47,870 bases of DNA, from contig CABIVQ010000021.1 in NCBI GenBank assembly GCA_902362365.1, forward strand, positions 1 through 47,870, given 5' to 3'. The DNA comes from Clostridiaceae bacterium. Its GTDB lineage: Bacteria > Bacillota > Clostridia > Peptostreptococcales > Peptostreptococcaceae. The notes beneath the pieces were generated by a model. The model ran no database searches and was not told where the DNA came from. It saw only the letters and a list, made by a program, of their open reading frames with translations. Position numbers and translations under genes: made by a program. Positions 1 through 7,786 of this stretch are shown here, one piece after another (within the stretch, counting starts at the first letter, position 1; each line of letters starts with the position of its first letter).

Positions 1-1
1 T

Positions 2-58
2 AGACCTCGCAAGTGTCTTGGATATAAGACACCTGCAGAGGTATTTGATGCAACATGA
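2..58 (+). mobile_element. IS30-family transposase, C-terminal fragment
   Basis: The only open frame from base 2 reads 18 residues and then TGA. It contains PRKCLGYKTPAEVF, the typical C-terminal signature of IS30-family DDE transposases (R-P-x-x-x-L-G-x-x-T-P-x-E-x-F). The rest of the gene lies left of the window. A terminal inverted repeat follows a few bases after the stop, so this is the right end of an IS30-type element transcribed on the plus strand. Whether the copy is intact cannot be seen here. Confidence 0.85.
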
Positions 59-66
59 ATATAAAG

Positions 67-92
67 TGTTGCACTTATATTGACAATCTATC
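67..92 (+). repeat. IS30-type right terminal inverted repeat
   Basis: This 26-base segment begins TGTTGCACTTATATTGACAA. Its reverse complement matches 21 of 26 bases of the segment at 47762-47787 at the other edge of the window, including an identical AAGTGCAACA. It lies 9 bases after the transposase stop, where an IS30 right inverted repeat is expected. The exact outer end and the target duplication cannot be fixed without the other flank. Confidence 0.7.
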
Positions 93-99
93 AATTTAA

Positions 100-135
100 A
101 AAAAGAGAATTGCCCTTAGTGTCAATCCTCTTTTT
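100..135 (-). terminator. Rho-independent terminator of the GntR/ABC operon
   Basis: AAAAAGAGAATTG (100-112) pairs with CAATCCTCTTTTT (123-135) with a single G-U pair and a 10-base loop. Read on the minus strand the stem is followed by a run of seven T, so it fits the end of the operon whose last stop is at 233. The IS30 end inserted only a few bases beyond it. Confidence 0.75.
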
Positions 136-232
136 ATTTTCTTAAATCTATATATAAAATACTATATTAAATCATGCGCATAATCTTTAATTGGTGCTTT
201 TATTAAAAATTTAGTTCCTATAAGTGCAAATA

Positions 233-955
233 CTATTTTATGCCTATTATTTGTAAGCTAATTAAAATTACCGGGTTTTGTATTACATATAAGGTAGCAC
301 CTATGAATTTCATTACCCAATCTAACACCACATCTTGATTCTTAAATGCTTGAGCTGATATATAACCTGCAAATAATATTGGAACTCCTATAAACAATAT
401 TACATTTGTTCTTACTTTTAGTCTATACGATATTGCTCCTAACATATATCCTAAGGATATCATTAATGTATTTGTTAAAGTTCTAGTAATTATACTTTTT
501 ATAAACCACATCAAAGACACATCTGCAACTTTAAATTCAAGATTATCTATACTAATCCAAGATATGCCACTTATTACATATACTTTCCTTTTAGTAATTA
601 ACTCCATTAATACCTCGCAACCAATCTCAAAAAATACACTAAATAATGATGCAAAAATCGCAATTGTAATACTCCATAATGCTATTGCTTTTAAAAATCC
701 TAACCTATCCCCCCTTATGCTAATAACCCCACCAAAAGTTTTAACTGTACAATTTATTCCATAAGCCATACACATAATATAAGCCAACATACTTGCCTGA
801 CTAAAGAATCTAATAGGCTCAATAGAACTTCCATCTAAAGCAGATATTATATTTGATATTACGCTCATCCCCACATTTACTGTAACTATTGATATAAATG
901 CAATTAATGCTATTTTAACATCTCTTTTCAAAAATTTATAATATGGATTATTCAT
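233..955 (-). CDS. ABC-2-type transporter membrane subunit
   Basis: This 240-residue hydrophobic protein has about six predicted membrane spans and follows an ABC ATPase and a GntR regulator in one operon. It is therefore the likely permease half of a small exporter or peptide/antibiotic-sensing transporter of the YtrABC kind; the substrate is unknown. The ATG overlaps the ATPase stop by 8 bases and has a strong AAGGAGGAGGT site. The protein stops at IIGIK, in the middle of what looks like a membrane span. In the -1 frame the DNA stays open for 25 more codons (239-165, stop at 162-164), coding for a plausible span and tail ending KAPIKDYAHDLI. A one-base loss in the four-A run (236-239) would explain this, so the gene may be frameshifted near its end. 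Confidence 0.75.
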   Translation of the reverse strand: MNNPYYKFLKRDVKIALIAFISIVTVNVGMSVISNIISALDGSSIEPIRFFSQASMLAYIMCMAYGINCTVKTFGGVISIRGDRLGFLKAIALWSITIAIFASLFSVFFEIGCEVLMELITKRKVYVISGISWISIDNLEFKVADVSLMWFIKSIITRTLTNTLMISLGYMLGAISYRLKVRTNVILFIGVPILFAGYISAQAFKNQDVVLDWVMKFIGATLYVIQNPVILISLQIIGIK

Positions 956-1832
956 ATAATACCTCCTCCTTTTTATGCATATTTATAAATAAATCTTGTA
1001 TACTCATATTGTCTAATTCAATATTTAAAGTTTCTATTAGTGCTAGATCTTGGTCATTTATTTCTCCATAATATGAATAAACTTCATTATTTCCAAAGGA
1101 TTTAATAGGTTTTCTATTTTTTAATATAGACAATTTATTTAAATCATCTTTTTTACCTGTTATATGATAAGATTTTTCTTTTACTTCATCTATATAATCG
1201 TCTACTTCGACTTTTCCGTTCTTTATTATAATTACTTTTTCTAATAACTCTTCTACTTCATTAATCTGATGTGTAGATATTATTATAGTTCTATTTTTAT
1301 GTGTATAGGATTCTAATAAAATACTATAGAACTCTTCTCTATTAACTGCATCAAGACCTATTGTTGGTTCATCAAATATTGTTATAGGCGAGTTAGAGCA
1401 AATTCCTATAATATTAGATACTAGTGTCTTCATACCTCTCGATAGTTTTTTATAAATTAATTTTTGATTTATTTCAAACCTTTTACAAAGCTTTTCTTGT
1501 AGCTTGTAGTCATAATCTTTACAAAAGTAAGAATATGCTTTAAATATATCTTTTACCTTGTACTCTATATCATAGAATTCCCTTTCCCTAACTATACAGA
1601 TATCATCAAGCACTCTAATATCTTCCTTAGGATTTTTTCCAAATATCTTAACTTCTCCATGATTACATAATAGCTGATTAGCAATAATATTAATTAAAGT
1701 AGTTTTACCCGCTCCATTTTTACCAAGTAATCCATAGATTTTGTTTTCTTCAAAATTTATGTTTATATTATCGCATATTTTTTTATCTTTAAAACTATGA
1801 CTTACATTCTTAACTTCTATCGCTATACTCAT
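948..1832 (-). CDS. ABC transporter ATP-binding protein (YtrB-like)
   Basis: This is the cytoplasmic ATPase subunit of the GntR-linked ABC transporter and powers the membrane protein encoded just downstream. Visible motifs are Walker A GKNGAGKT at residues 37-44, a signature LSRGM at 130-134 (SRGM where the canonical form is SGGQ, common in this subfamily), Walker B TIFDEP at 151-156 with the D-loop after it, and the switch histidine in STHQ near 188. The 294-residue length is normal for an ABC-2 ATPase with a C-terminal extension. The ATG is preceded by AAGGGGTGAGG and lies 4 bases after the regulator's stop, so translation is probably coupled. The substrate cannot be told from the sequence. 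Confidence 0.9.
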   Translation of the reverse strand: MSIAIEVKNVSHSFKDKKICDNININFEENKIYGLLGKNGAGKTTLINIIANQLLCNHGEVKIFGKNPKEDIRVLDDICIVREREFYDIEYKVKDIFKAYSYFCKDYDYKLQEKLCKRFEINQKLIYKKLSRGMKTLVSNIIGICSNSPITIFDEPTIGLDAVNREEFYSILLESYTHKNRTIIISTHQINEVEELLEKVIIIKNGKVEVDDYIDEVKEKSYHITGKKDDLNKLSILKNRKPIKSFGNNEVYSYYGEINDQDLALIETLNIELDNMSIQDLFINMHKKEEVLYE

Positions 1833-1836
1833 ATCC

Positions 1837-2202
1837 TCACCCCTTATAATTCTTTATCATTTCTAACAATTCTTCTTTTTCGATATCTAATTTACTAGCC
1901 TCTTGAATTAAATCTTTTATATACACTTTTTCAAAAGCATCTTTTCTAGATTTCTTTATTACGTTCTTAGCTCCCTCACAAACAAACATACCTATACCTC
2001 TCTTTTTATATAAAATATCTTTATCTACTAAAATATTTATTCCTTTTAAAACTGTAGCTGGATTTATTTTATATAACTTAGATAACTCTGTAGTAGAAGG
2101 TATTTGCATCTCTTCTTCTATACTACCACTAAGTATTTCATCTTCTATAGCCTTTGAAATTTGAATAAATATTGGCTCATTGTCATTAAGAATTAACTTC
2201 AA
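1837..2202 (-). CDS. GntR-family transcriptional regulator (YtrA subfamily)
   Basis: This 121-residue regulator has an N-terminal winged helix-turn-helix (about residues 9-75, recognition region around TTELSKLYKINPATVLKGI) and only a short helical tail instead of a ligand-binding domain. That architecture defines the YtrA subfamily, which usually represses its own ABC-transporter operon; the next two genes are such a transporter. The start codon is TTG at 2202, chosen because AGGGGTGAG lies about 7 bases upstream and no ATG or GTG is near. A perfect 8+8 palindrome at 2226-2247 just downstream of its promoter is the probable operator. The effector is unknown. Confidence 0.9.
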   Translation of the reverse strand: MKLILNDNEPIFIQISKAIEDEILSGSIEEEMQIPSTTELSKLYKINPATVLKGINILVDKDILYKKRGIGMFVCEGAKNVIKKSRKDAFEKVYIKDLIQEASKLDIEKEELLEMIKNYKG

Positions 2203-2225
2203 TATCTCACCCCTTTATTTAGTTA

Positions 2226-2247
2226 GTTAGTTATTTGAGTAACTAAC
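2226..2247. promoter_or_regulatory. Palindromic operator for the GntR regulator
   Basis: GTTAGTTA - TTTGAG - TAACTAAC is a perfect 8-bp inverted repeat with a 6-bp spacer. It lies about 24 bases before the TTG start of the GntR gene and just downstream of that gene's -10 box (2259-2264). This is the place expected for an autorepressor operator, and YtrA-type proteins bind such palindromes. The assignment is by position and symmetry only. Confidence 0.7.
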
Positions 2248-2263
2248 AATATATCTATATTAT
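2235..2263 (+). promoter_or_regulatory. Possible divergent promoter toward the Crp-type gene
   Basis: On the plus strand TTGAGT (2235-2240) and TATTAT (2258-2263) are 17 bases apart, and the -35 box lies inside the GntR palindrome. If used, it would make an approximately 250-base leader, including the hairpin at 2333-2394, before the Crp-type gene. The region is AT-rich, so chance matches are likely. Confidence 0.3.
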
Positions 2264-2286
2264 ATATATTTTCCTAAAATTTACAA
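2259..2286 (-). promoter_or_regulatory. Promoter of the GntR/ABC operon
   Basis: On the minus strand TTGTAA (2281-2286) and TATAAT (2259-2264) are separated by 16 bases. Transcription would start near 2252, a few bases before the palindromic operator. Confidence 0.6.
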
Positions 2287-2332
2287 TATATTTTTTATAA
2301 TTATTTCCCCATAAATTTAATTTTCCTAAATA

Positions 2333-2394
2333 AAAAAGTATAAGTTCTTTTACTTACAAAAACAACTTCTGAAGTAAAGGAACTTATACTTTTT
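2333..2394 (+). terminator. Strong 23-bp hairpin between divergent genes, terminator-like
   Basis: AAAAAGTATAAGTTCTTTTACTT-type sequence at 2333-2355 pairs with 2372-2394 over 23 bp with one G-U pair and a 16-base loop, and ends in TTTTT on the plus strand. It lies between the GntR promoter and the Crp-type gene with no plus-strand gene to its left. It would be either an attenuator in a long Crp-gene leader or a stop for antisense transcription out of the GntR promoter region. The structure is certain; the role is inferred. Confidence 0.5.
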
Positions 2395-2523
2395 CATAGG
2401 TAGATATTCTTTTTAAAATTAATAATAAGAAAATAATTTAATTATTTAAGAGGAACGTGTATATTAGTATTTGTATATATTAATATATATTTTTATTACA
2501 AGTAATAACTTAAGGAGAAAAAT

Positions 2524-3204
2524 ATGCTAAATATAGATAAAATAGAACTTTTAGAAAGAATTCTACCATTTTTTAACAATCTCTCTTCAAAAGAAACTGA
2601 AGAATTGATTTCAAAGAGCTTTATAACTAAATATGAAAAAGGAACAATAGTTCATAATAAAAATTCAACTTGTACAGGTTTATTAATAACAATATCAGGA
2701 CAATTTAGGACCTTTATATCTGCTCCTTCAGGAAGAGAAATAACATTATTTAGACTGCTAGAGAGAGATGTTTGTATCTTATCTGCTTCTTGTGTATTTC
2801 AAAATATTACTTATGATATTAATCTAGAGGCTGAAGAAGAATCTTTAGCTATTATTATAGATAGCTCTATTATTAAAGATTTATCACAGTCTAATACCCA
2901 TGTCTTAGAGTTTTTATTTAATCTAACTCAAAATAAACTTTCAGAAGTCATGTATGTATTAGAACAAGCTGTCTTTTTTAGCTTAGATTCGAGAATCTCT
3001 AATTTTCTAATCGAAGAATCAAACTTAATAAATTCAAATACACTTTATTTAACTCATGAATCTATCGCTAATCATTTAGGATCAGCAAGAGAGGTTATAA
3101 GTAGAATATTAAAGAAGTTTGAAAAAGATGAGATAATACAAGTCTCCAGAGGTAATATTAAAATACTAAACTTTGAAAAACTAAACAACATATCTAATTC
3201 TTAA
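2524..3204 (+). CDS. Crp/Fnr-family transcriptional regulator
   Basis: This 226-residue protein has an N-terminal cyclic-nucleotide-binding-like beta barrel (about residues 12-130, with the GQFRTF and GREITLFRLL strands), a long dimerisation helix and a C-terminal winged helix (THESIANHLGSAREVISRILKKF, near 180-202). The SAREVISR recognition helix is typical of Fnr-like proteins. The N-terminal cysteine cluster of oxygen-sensing Fnr is absent, so an iron-sulfur sensor is unlikely, and the cNMP-contacting arginine motif is not obvious. The ATG has AAGGAG 5-6 bases upstream. It is a single-gene unit with its own terminator. The signal and targets cannot be read from the sequence. Confidence 0.85.
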   Translation: MLNIDKIELLERILPFFNNLSSKETEELISKSFITKYEKGTIVHNKNSTCTGLLITISGQFRTFISAPSGREITLFRLLERDVCILSASCVFQNITYDINLEAEEESLAIIIDSSIIKDLSQSNTHVLEFLFNLTQNKLSEVMYVLEQAVFFSLDSRISNFLIEESNLINSNTLYLTHESIANHLGSAREVISRILKKFEKDEIIQVSRGNIKILNFEKLNNISNS

Positions 3205-3207
3205 TAA

Positions 3208-3246
3208 AAAAATTGTACTCAAAATATATTTTTGAGTACAATTTTT
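3208..3246 (+). terminator. Terminator of the Crp/Fnr-type gene
   Basis: A stem of about 17 bp, AAAAATTGTACTCAAAA pairing with TTTTGAGTACAATTTTT, begins 4 bases after the TAA and ends in a T-rich stretch on the plus strand. Confidence 0.85.
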
Positions 3247-3407
3247 TATTTTATTGAAAATTACTTTTATTTGTATTACCATACCTTTCTTTAATGTATT
3301 TTTATTTATAAATAATCAATTACTTTTTAAGCCCTATACTAACCTTAAATAAATCTCCCTCTATTTCTTATTATACATATTACTAGTTCACTTCATTAAA
3401 TTTTTAT

Positions 3408-3578
3408 CTATTCCTCTGCATGTTTAAGTACTTTTAGATCCTCTGAACTCCCAACATATTGGTTGCCATTATTATTACCAATACTCATCCCATTCTTTAT
3501 AGGAGCAAATAAAAATCCTAAAACAATTCCACCTAATAAGCAACTAGCCCCCCATAATACCTTGTTAATATCCTTCAT
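3408..3578 (-). CDS. Small YtxH-like membrane protein, 56 residues
   Basis: This short frame starts at ATG (3576-3578) with AAAGGAGATGGGAAT directly upstream and ends at TAG (3408-3410), giving 56 residues. A single hydrophobic segment, about residues 8-26 (VLWGASCLLGGIVLGFLFA), ends in LFAP followed by a basic/glycine residue. That glycine-rich span followed by 'FAP' resembles YtxH-type small envelope proteins. A polar, asparagine-rich tail of about 30 residues follows. The strong ribosome site and the isolation from other genes argue that it is real. Its function is unknown. Confidence 0.6.
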   Translation of the reverse strand: MKDINKVLWGASCLLGGIVLGFLFAPIKNGMSIGNNNGNQYVGSSEDLKVLKHAEE

Positions 3579-3740
3579 ATTCCCATCTCCTTTAAATAAA
3601 AGTCAATCTATATCTTAATTATTTCTTCATATACTAAGATTATCCTTTTATAATAAAAATCTACTATTTTACCTGTGCTCAAATCATTATATTAAAATAA
3701 ATTTTTTCAATATATTTTTACAGCTTTTTTATAAAATACA

Positions 3741-4709
3741 TTAATTGTTTTTATTCTCTATGCATTTTTCAGGATTAATATAAATTAATTCCCATACTCC
3801 ATTTTTGTTCTTTTTATAGTCTGCTATTTTAATATCAACACCATTAGTTAACTGATAGAATAGAACATAGTACTCATTTTTTTCTTTATCCTTAAAATAA
3901 ACTCTCTTTTCATATCCATCGTTTTTTACTTCAATATTTCCACTAACTAAAGAACACCAATCTCCATACTCAATTTCAACTAGAGACCTAGCATTGTATG
4001 ACCATCCATGATAAGGTGCACATAAGTAATTTTCACCCATATATTCCATATTTTTAATTTTATACTGACCTTTTTCATTATCTAAATATATATATCCATA
4101 ATAATATGCAAATAACCCCATATGCTTATCAGAACCTTCTATAACCTCTAATTCAACAAAGTATTTTATTTCATTTTGATTATTTTCATCTGGTGGGACT
4201 TTACTTAATTTTACCAAGTTAATATGTAATTTATTTTCAAATGATTTTAAATAATCTTCATAAGAATATTTATCTTTATAAGAACTTGATAGAAAGTTAT
4301 ATGCAACAGGATAAGGTCCTTTAGCGTAACCTAAAGTGCCACATCCAGTGTTTGTATTATTTGTAGGATTTGCAGCTTCTCTTAGCACACTAAAATAATT
4401 TATTATAGTTTCTTCAGGAGTACTTAAAAACTTTTTATGTAGCTTTATATCGGATGCTTTATCTCCATAAATACTGTAAAGAGAACTTTCAATCCTATCA
4501 TTTAATATAGGCATATTAGATGGTCTAAAGTATCTTTCTAAACTATAATACTCTTCATTATTATCTACATTAGCGTCATATTCTATTTTTATTTCTTTTA
4601 GATAAGTACCACCTAATATCAGTTTTTCAGAATAACCTTCTCCTTTAACTATTATAGATGTACTTACTAAAATAATCATTACTAATAAAATGTCTCTTAT
4701 CTTAAACAT
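3741..4709 (-). CDS. Unrecognised exported protein
   Basis: This protein of 322 residues from the chosen ATG at 4709 was picked because AGAGGG lies 5 bases upstream and the resulting N-terminus (MFKIRDILLVMIILVSTSIIVKG) is a good signal peptide or membrane anchor. The 17 codons upstream lack a ribosome site. The rest is hydrophilic and rich in Tyr, Asn and Lys, with a middle section containing TPEETIINYFSVLREAAN. This is a pattern seen in NTF2-like/DUF4829-type extracytoplasmic proteins, but the match is too weak to assign. It lies alone between a YtxH-like gene and rny and is probably transcribed by itself. Confidence 0.6.
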   Translation of the reverse strand: MFKIRDILLVMIILVSTSIIVKGEGYSEKLILGGTYLKEIKIEYDANVDNNEEYYSLERYFRPSNMPILNDRIESSLYSIYGDKASDIKLHKKFLSTPEETIINYFSVLREAANPTNNTNTGCGTLGYAKGPYPVAYNFLSSSYKDKYSYEDYLKSFENKLHINLVKLSKVPPDENNQNEIKYFVELEVIEGSDKHMGLFAYYYGYIYLDNEKGQYKIKNMEYMGENYLCAPYHGWSYNARSLVEIEYGDWCSLVSGNIEVKNDGYEKRVYFKDKEKNEYYVLFYQLTNGVDIKIADYKKNKNGVWELIYINPEKCIENKNN

Positions 4710-4844
4710 AGTAGCCCTCTTTTCATCTCTTAATAAATTTATTACTACTATATTTAACAAATACTCATATCTTTATTATATTTAATATATAAGTTTAAAC
4801 TTGATAAAACTTATGCTTTATTAATTTTAATTTCCTAGAAAATA

Positions 4845-4885
4845 AAAAAACCTGTTTTAAAATATTTTATTTTAAAACAGGTTTT
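4845..4885 (-). terminator. Terminator of rny
   Basis: AAACCTGTTTTAAAATA pairs with TATTTTAAAACAGGTTT-type sequence across a short AT loop. On the minus strand the stem is followed by TTTTTTT. It starts 4 bases after the rny stop. Confidence 0.85.
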
Positions 4886-4889
4886 AACT

Positions 4890-6422
4890 TTATTTAGCGT
4901 ATTCTATCGCTCTAGTCTCTCTTATTATACTAACTTTGATTTGACCTGGATATTCAAGTTCATCCTCTATTCTCTTAGTCATTTCTCTAGCTAATAAATG
5001 TATTCCTTCATCTGTAACATTTTCTGGTTTAACCATTATTCTGATTTCCCTACCAGCTTGTATTGCAAATGATTTTTCAACACCTTCATATGAGTTAGCT
5101 ATTTCTTCTAACTTCTCTAATCTCTTAATATAAGCTTCTAAAGTCTCTCTTCTTGCCCCTGGCCTTGCTGCAGATATTGCATCTGCTGCAGTTACAAGAA
5201 CTGCCTCAATAGTTTGAGGTTCATAATCTCCATGGTGTGTACTCATAGCATGTATTACTTCTTTAGATTCCCTATATCTTCTAAGTAAATCCATACCTAT
5301 CTCTACATGAGTTCCTTCCATTTCGTGGTCTACAGCTTTACCTATATCATGAAGTAAACCAGCCCTCTTAGCTAATTTAACATCTGCACCTATTTCAGCT
5401 GCCATTATACCAGCGATATGAGCAACCTCTATAGAATGTTTAAGTACATTTTGCCCGTAACTAGTTCTATAGTTAAGTCTACCTAATAATCTAACTAATT
5501 CTGGATGTAATCCATGAACTGCAGTTTCAAAAGTTGCTTGTTCCCCATATTCTTTTATTATATTATCTACTTCTTTTCTTGCTTTTTCTACCATCTCTTC
5601 TATTCTAGCTGGATGTATTCTTCCATCAGCTATAAGCTTTTCTAGTGCTATTCTTGCAACTTCCCTTCTTATTGGATCAAATCCTGATAGAATTACTGCT
5701 TCTGGAGTATCATCTATTATAAGGTCTATTCCTGTTGCTGTTTCAAGAGTTCTTATATTTCTACCCTCTCTACCAATGATTCTACCTTTCATCTCATCAT
5801 TAGGTAAGTTAACCACCGTTACAGTAGTTTCTGCAACATGATCAGCAGCACATTTTTGGATGGCATAACCAATTATTTCCCTTGATTTTTTCTCTGCTTC
5901 ATCTTTAGCTTGAGTTTCTATTTCTTTTATCATTATAGACATTTCACGTCTAACATCTCTTTCTGCTTTGGATAATATTATCTCCTTTGCTTCATCTGAT
6001 GTTATACCTGATATGCTTTCTAATTTTTCTAGCTGTTGATTCTTTATAGTCTCAACGTCTTCTTCTTTTTTCTGAACTACTTTTAATTTTTCATTAAGAT
6101 TAGATTCTTTAGACTCTAAATTTTGTAACTTCTTATCTAACGCTTCTTCTTTTTGTACTAATCTATTCTCAAATTTTTGTAATTCATTTCTTCTAGACTT
6201 ATTTTCTTTTTCTGCGTCTGTTCTCAACTTATGAATTTCTTCCTTGGCTTCTAATAGCCTTTCTTTATGTTCAGTTTCTGAGTCTCTTTTTGCTTTATCT
6301 ATAATTTCTGCAGCTCTTTTCTCGGCATCTCCAATTTTAGCTTCAGAAATATTTTTTCTTACAAAATATCCAACTCCTACACCGACAGCTATAGCTATTA
6401 TGCCTACTAATATCGGTTCTAT
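4890..6422 (-). CDS. rny: Ribonuclease Y
   Basis: RNase Y is the membrane-anchored endoribonuclease that starts mRNA decay in Firmicutes. In order the protein has an N-terminal membrane helix ([18 protein letters not shown]), a long charged coiled coil, a KH domain with [15 protein letters not shown], an HD domain with the metal-binding HD pair in [12 protein letters not shown], and the conserved C-terminus ending RAIEYAK. The start is unusual. The only strong ribosome site, AAAGGAGG, lies 8 bases before an ATA codon at 6420-6422, and this is also where homologues begin (Bacillus starts M-T-P-I, here I-E-P-I). The frame is open further up to a TTG at 6452, but that codon has no good ribosome site, and a GTG at 6431 overlaps the site itself. 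I therefore favour ATA initiation, giving 510 residues. The gene follows recA but has its own promoter. Confidence 0.95.
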   Translation of the reverse strand: MEPILVGIIAIAVGVGVGYFVRKNISEAKIGDAEKRAAEIIDKAKRDSETEHKERLLEAKEEIHKLRTDAEKENKSRRNELQKFENRLVQKEEALDKKLQNLESKESNLNEKLKVVQKKEEDVETIKNQQLEKLESISGITSDEAKEIILSKAERDVRREMSIMIKEIETQAKDEAEKKSREIIGYAIQKCAADHVAETTVTVVNLPNDEMKGRIIGREGRNIRTLETATGIDLIIDDTPEAVILSGFDPIRREVARIALEKLIADGRIHPARIEEMVEKARKEVDNIIKEYGEQATFETAVHGLHPELVRLLGRLNYRTSYGQNVLKHSIEVAHIAGIMAAEIGADVKLAKRAGLLHDIGKAVDHEMEGTHVEIGMDLLRRYRESKEVIHAMSTHHGDYEPQTIEAVLVTAADAISAARPGARRETLEAYIKRLEKLEEIANSYEGVEKSFAIQAGREIRIMVKPENVTDEGIHLLAREMTKRIEDELEYPGQIKVSIIRETRAIEYAK

Positions 6423-6543
6423 GACATCCACCTCCTTTGTTAATAATCCCAAAATGTCATCTTTTGCAACTTGAAAATCATATTATTAAGTAAACTATGC
6501 TACATAATAAGCTATATTTAAAGCATAATCATTTTAATAAGTT

Positions 6544-6567
6544 AACAGAGTATAAAAATACCCTGTT
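6544..6567 (-). other. Hairpin in the rny leader
   Basis: On the minus strand AACAGGGTAT pairs with ATACTCTGTT (10 bp, one G-U, TTTT loop). It lies in the approximately 170-base leader between the rny promoter and start. No U-run follows, so it is not a standard terminator. It may stabilise or control the rny mRNA. Confidence 0.4.
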
Positions 6568-6601
6568 ATTAAATTATTTTTACATAATTTATCCTTATTT
6601 A

Positions 6602-6630
6602 ATTTTATTATTTTTTCTACCTTATGTCAA
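6602..6630 (-). promoter_or_regulatory. Promoter of rny
   Basis: On the minus strand a perfect -35 TTGACA (6625-6630) is separated by 17 bases from TAAAAT (6602-6607). It lies in the recA-rny gap, so rny can be transcribed independently of the SOS-controlled recA. Confidence 0.75.
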
Positions 6631-6661
6631 GTTAATAGGATTAATAGGAGGTATTGATTTT

Positions 6662-7717
6662 TTATTCTTCAAAATTATCTATACTTTCTTCTGATTCGTT
6701 TTCAGCAGCATTATTTTTTGCTTCATCTAACTTATAATGAGCTCTTACTTTTTCATCTATTTCGTTAGTTAAGTCCATATTGTCTTGTAAGAACTTCTTA
6801 ACGTTCTCTCTACCTTGTCCAAGCTTTATATCATTGTAGCTATACCAAGCTCCTGACTTCTTAACTACATCTATATCAGCTGCTATATCTAATAAATCAC
6901 CTATCTTAGATATACCTTCACCATACATTATGTCAAATTCTGCTTGTTTAAATGGTGGTGCAACTTTGTTTTTAACTACTTTGACTCTTGTTCTACTTCC
7001 TAGAACTTTATCACCTTGTTTTATTGTATCTATTTTTCTAACATCAAGTCTTACTGATGAGTAGAACTTAAGTGCTCTACCACCTGTAGTTGTCTCAGGG
7101 TTACCGAACATTATACCAACTTTTTCTCTTAACTGGTTGATGAATATTGCAACACAATTAGATTTCTTTATTGAACCTGTTAATTTTCTTAATGCTTGTG
7201 ACATAAGTCTAGCTTGAAGACCTACGTGAGAATCCCCCATATCTCCTTCTATTTCTGCTCTTGGAACTAATGCAGCAACTGAGTCAACTACTATTATATC
7301 TATTGCATTACTTCTTATTAATGCTTCAGTTATTTCTAGTGCTTGTTCCCCTGTATCTGGTTGAGATATTATTAAGTTATCTATGTCTACTCCTAAAGCT
7401 TTTGCATAAACTGGATCTAAAGCATGTTCAGCATCTATGAATGCTGCTATTCCACCTTGTTTTTGAGCTTCTGCTACAGTGTGAAGTGCAACTGTTGTCT
7501 TACCAGAAGATTCAGGTCCGTATATTTCTATTATTCTACCTTTTGGAAGACCACCTATACCAACTGCTATATCAAGACCTATAGATCCTGTAGGTATGAC
7601 ATCTATATTCATAGATGTAGCTTCCCCAAGTCTCATTACTGATCCCTTACCAAAATCTTTTTCTATTTTCCCTAAAGCTAAGTTAAGGGCTTTTAACTTT
7701 TCTTGTTCTATACTCAT
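6662..7717 (-). CDS. recA: Recombinase RecA
   Basis: RecA binds single-stranded DNA, catalyses homologous pairing and strand exchange, and triggers LexA self-cleavage. The 351-residue protein has the canonical N-terminus ([24 protein letters not shown]), Walker A GPESSGKT at 67-74, Walker B-type [10 protein letters not shown], the L2 region with [17 protein letters not shown], and a usual acidic C-terminal tail. The ATG at 7717 begins MSIEQEKL; the ribosome site AAAGGATG lies somewhat far upstream. The promoter overlaps a LexA-type box, consistent with SOS control. In many relatives recA sits near pgsA and rny; here an ECF sigma module and a VOC gene lie between pgsA and recA. Confidence 0.98.
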   Translation of the reverse strand: MSIEQEKLKALNLALGKIEKDFGKGSVMRLGEATSMNIDVIPTGSIGLDIAVGIGGLPKGRIIEIYGPESSGKTTVALHTVAEAQKQGGIAAFIDAEHALDPVYAKALGVDIDNLIISQPDTGEQALEITEALIRSNAIDIIVVDSVAALVPRAEIEGDMGDSHVGLQARLMSQALRKLTGSIKKSNCVAIFINQLREKVGIMFGNPETTTGGRALKFYSSVRLDVRKIDTIKQGDKVLGSRTRVKVVKNKVAPPFKQAEFDIMYGEGISKIGDLLDIAADIDVVKKSGAWYSYNDIKLGQGRENVKKFLQDNMDLTNEIDEKVRAHYKLDEAKNNAAENESEESIDNFEE

Positions 7718-7766
7718 ATTCGCTATTCATCCTTTCATCTATATAAATCAAAATAAATCATTTAAT

Positions 7767-7780
7767 CAAACATCTGTTCG
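7767..7780 (-). promoter_or_regulatory. LexA (SOS) box of recA
   Basis: On the minus strand the site reads CGAACAGATGTTTG. This differs at one position from the Firmicutes LexA consensus CGAAC-N4-GTTCG. It covers the predicted transcription start of recA, where repressor would block initiation. Confidence 0.8.
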
Positions 7781-7786
7781 TATTTA

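Noticed and set aside
6497..6694. Plus-strand 65-codon hydrophobic open frame in the recA-rny gap
   Set aside because: No ribosome site, overlaps the strong minus-strand rny promoter and the end of recA; composition is typical of AT-rich non-coding DNA.
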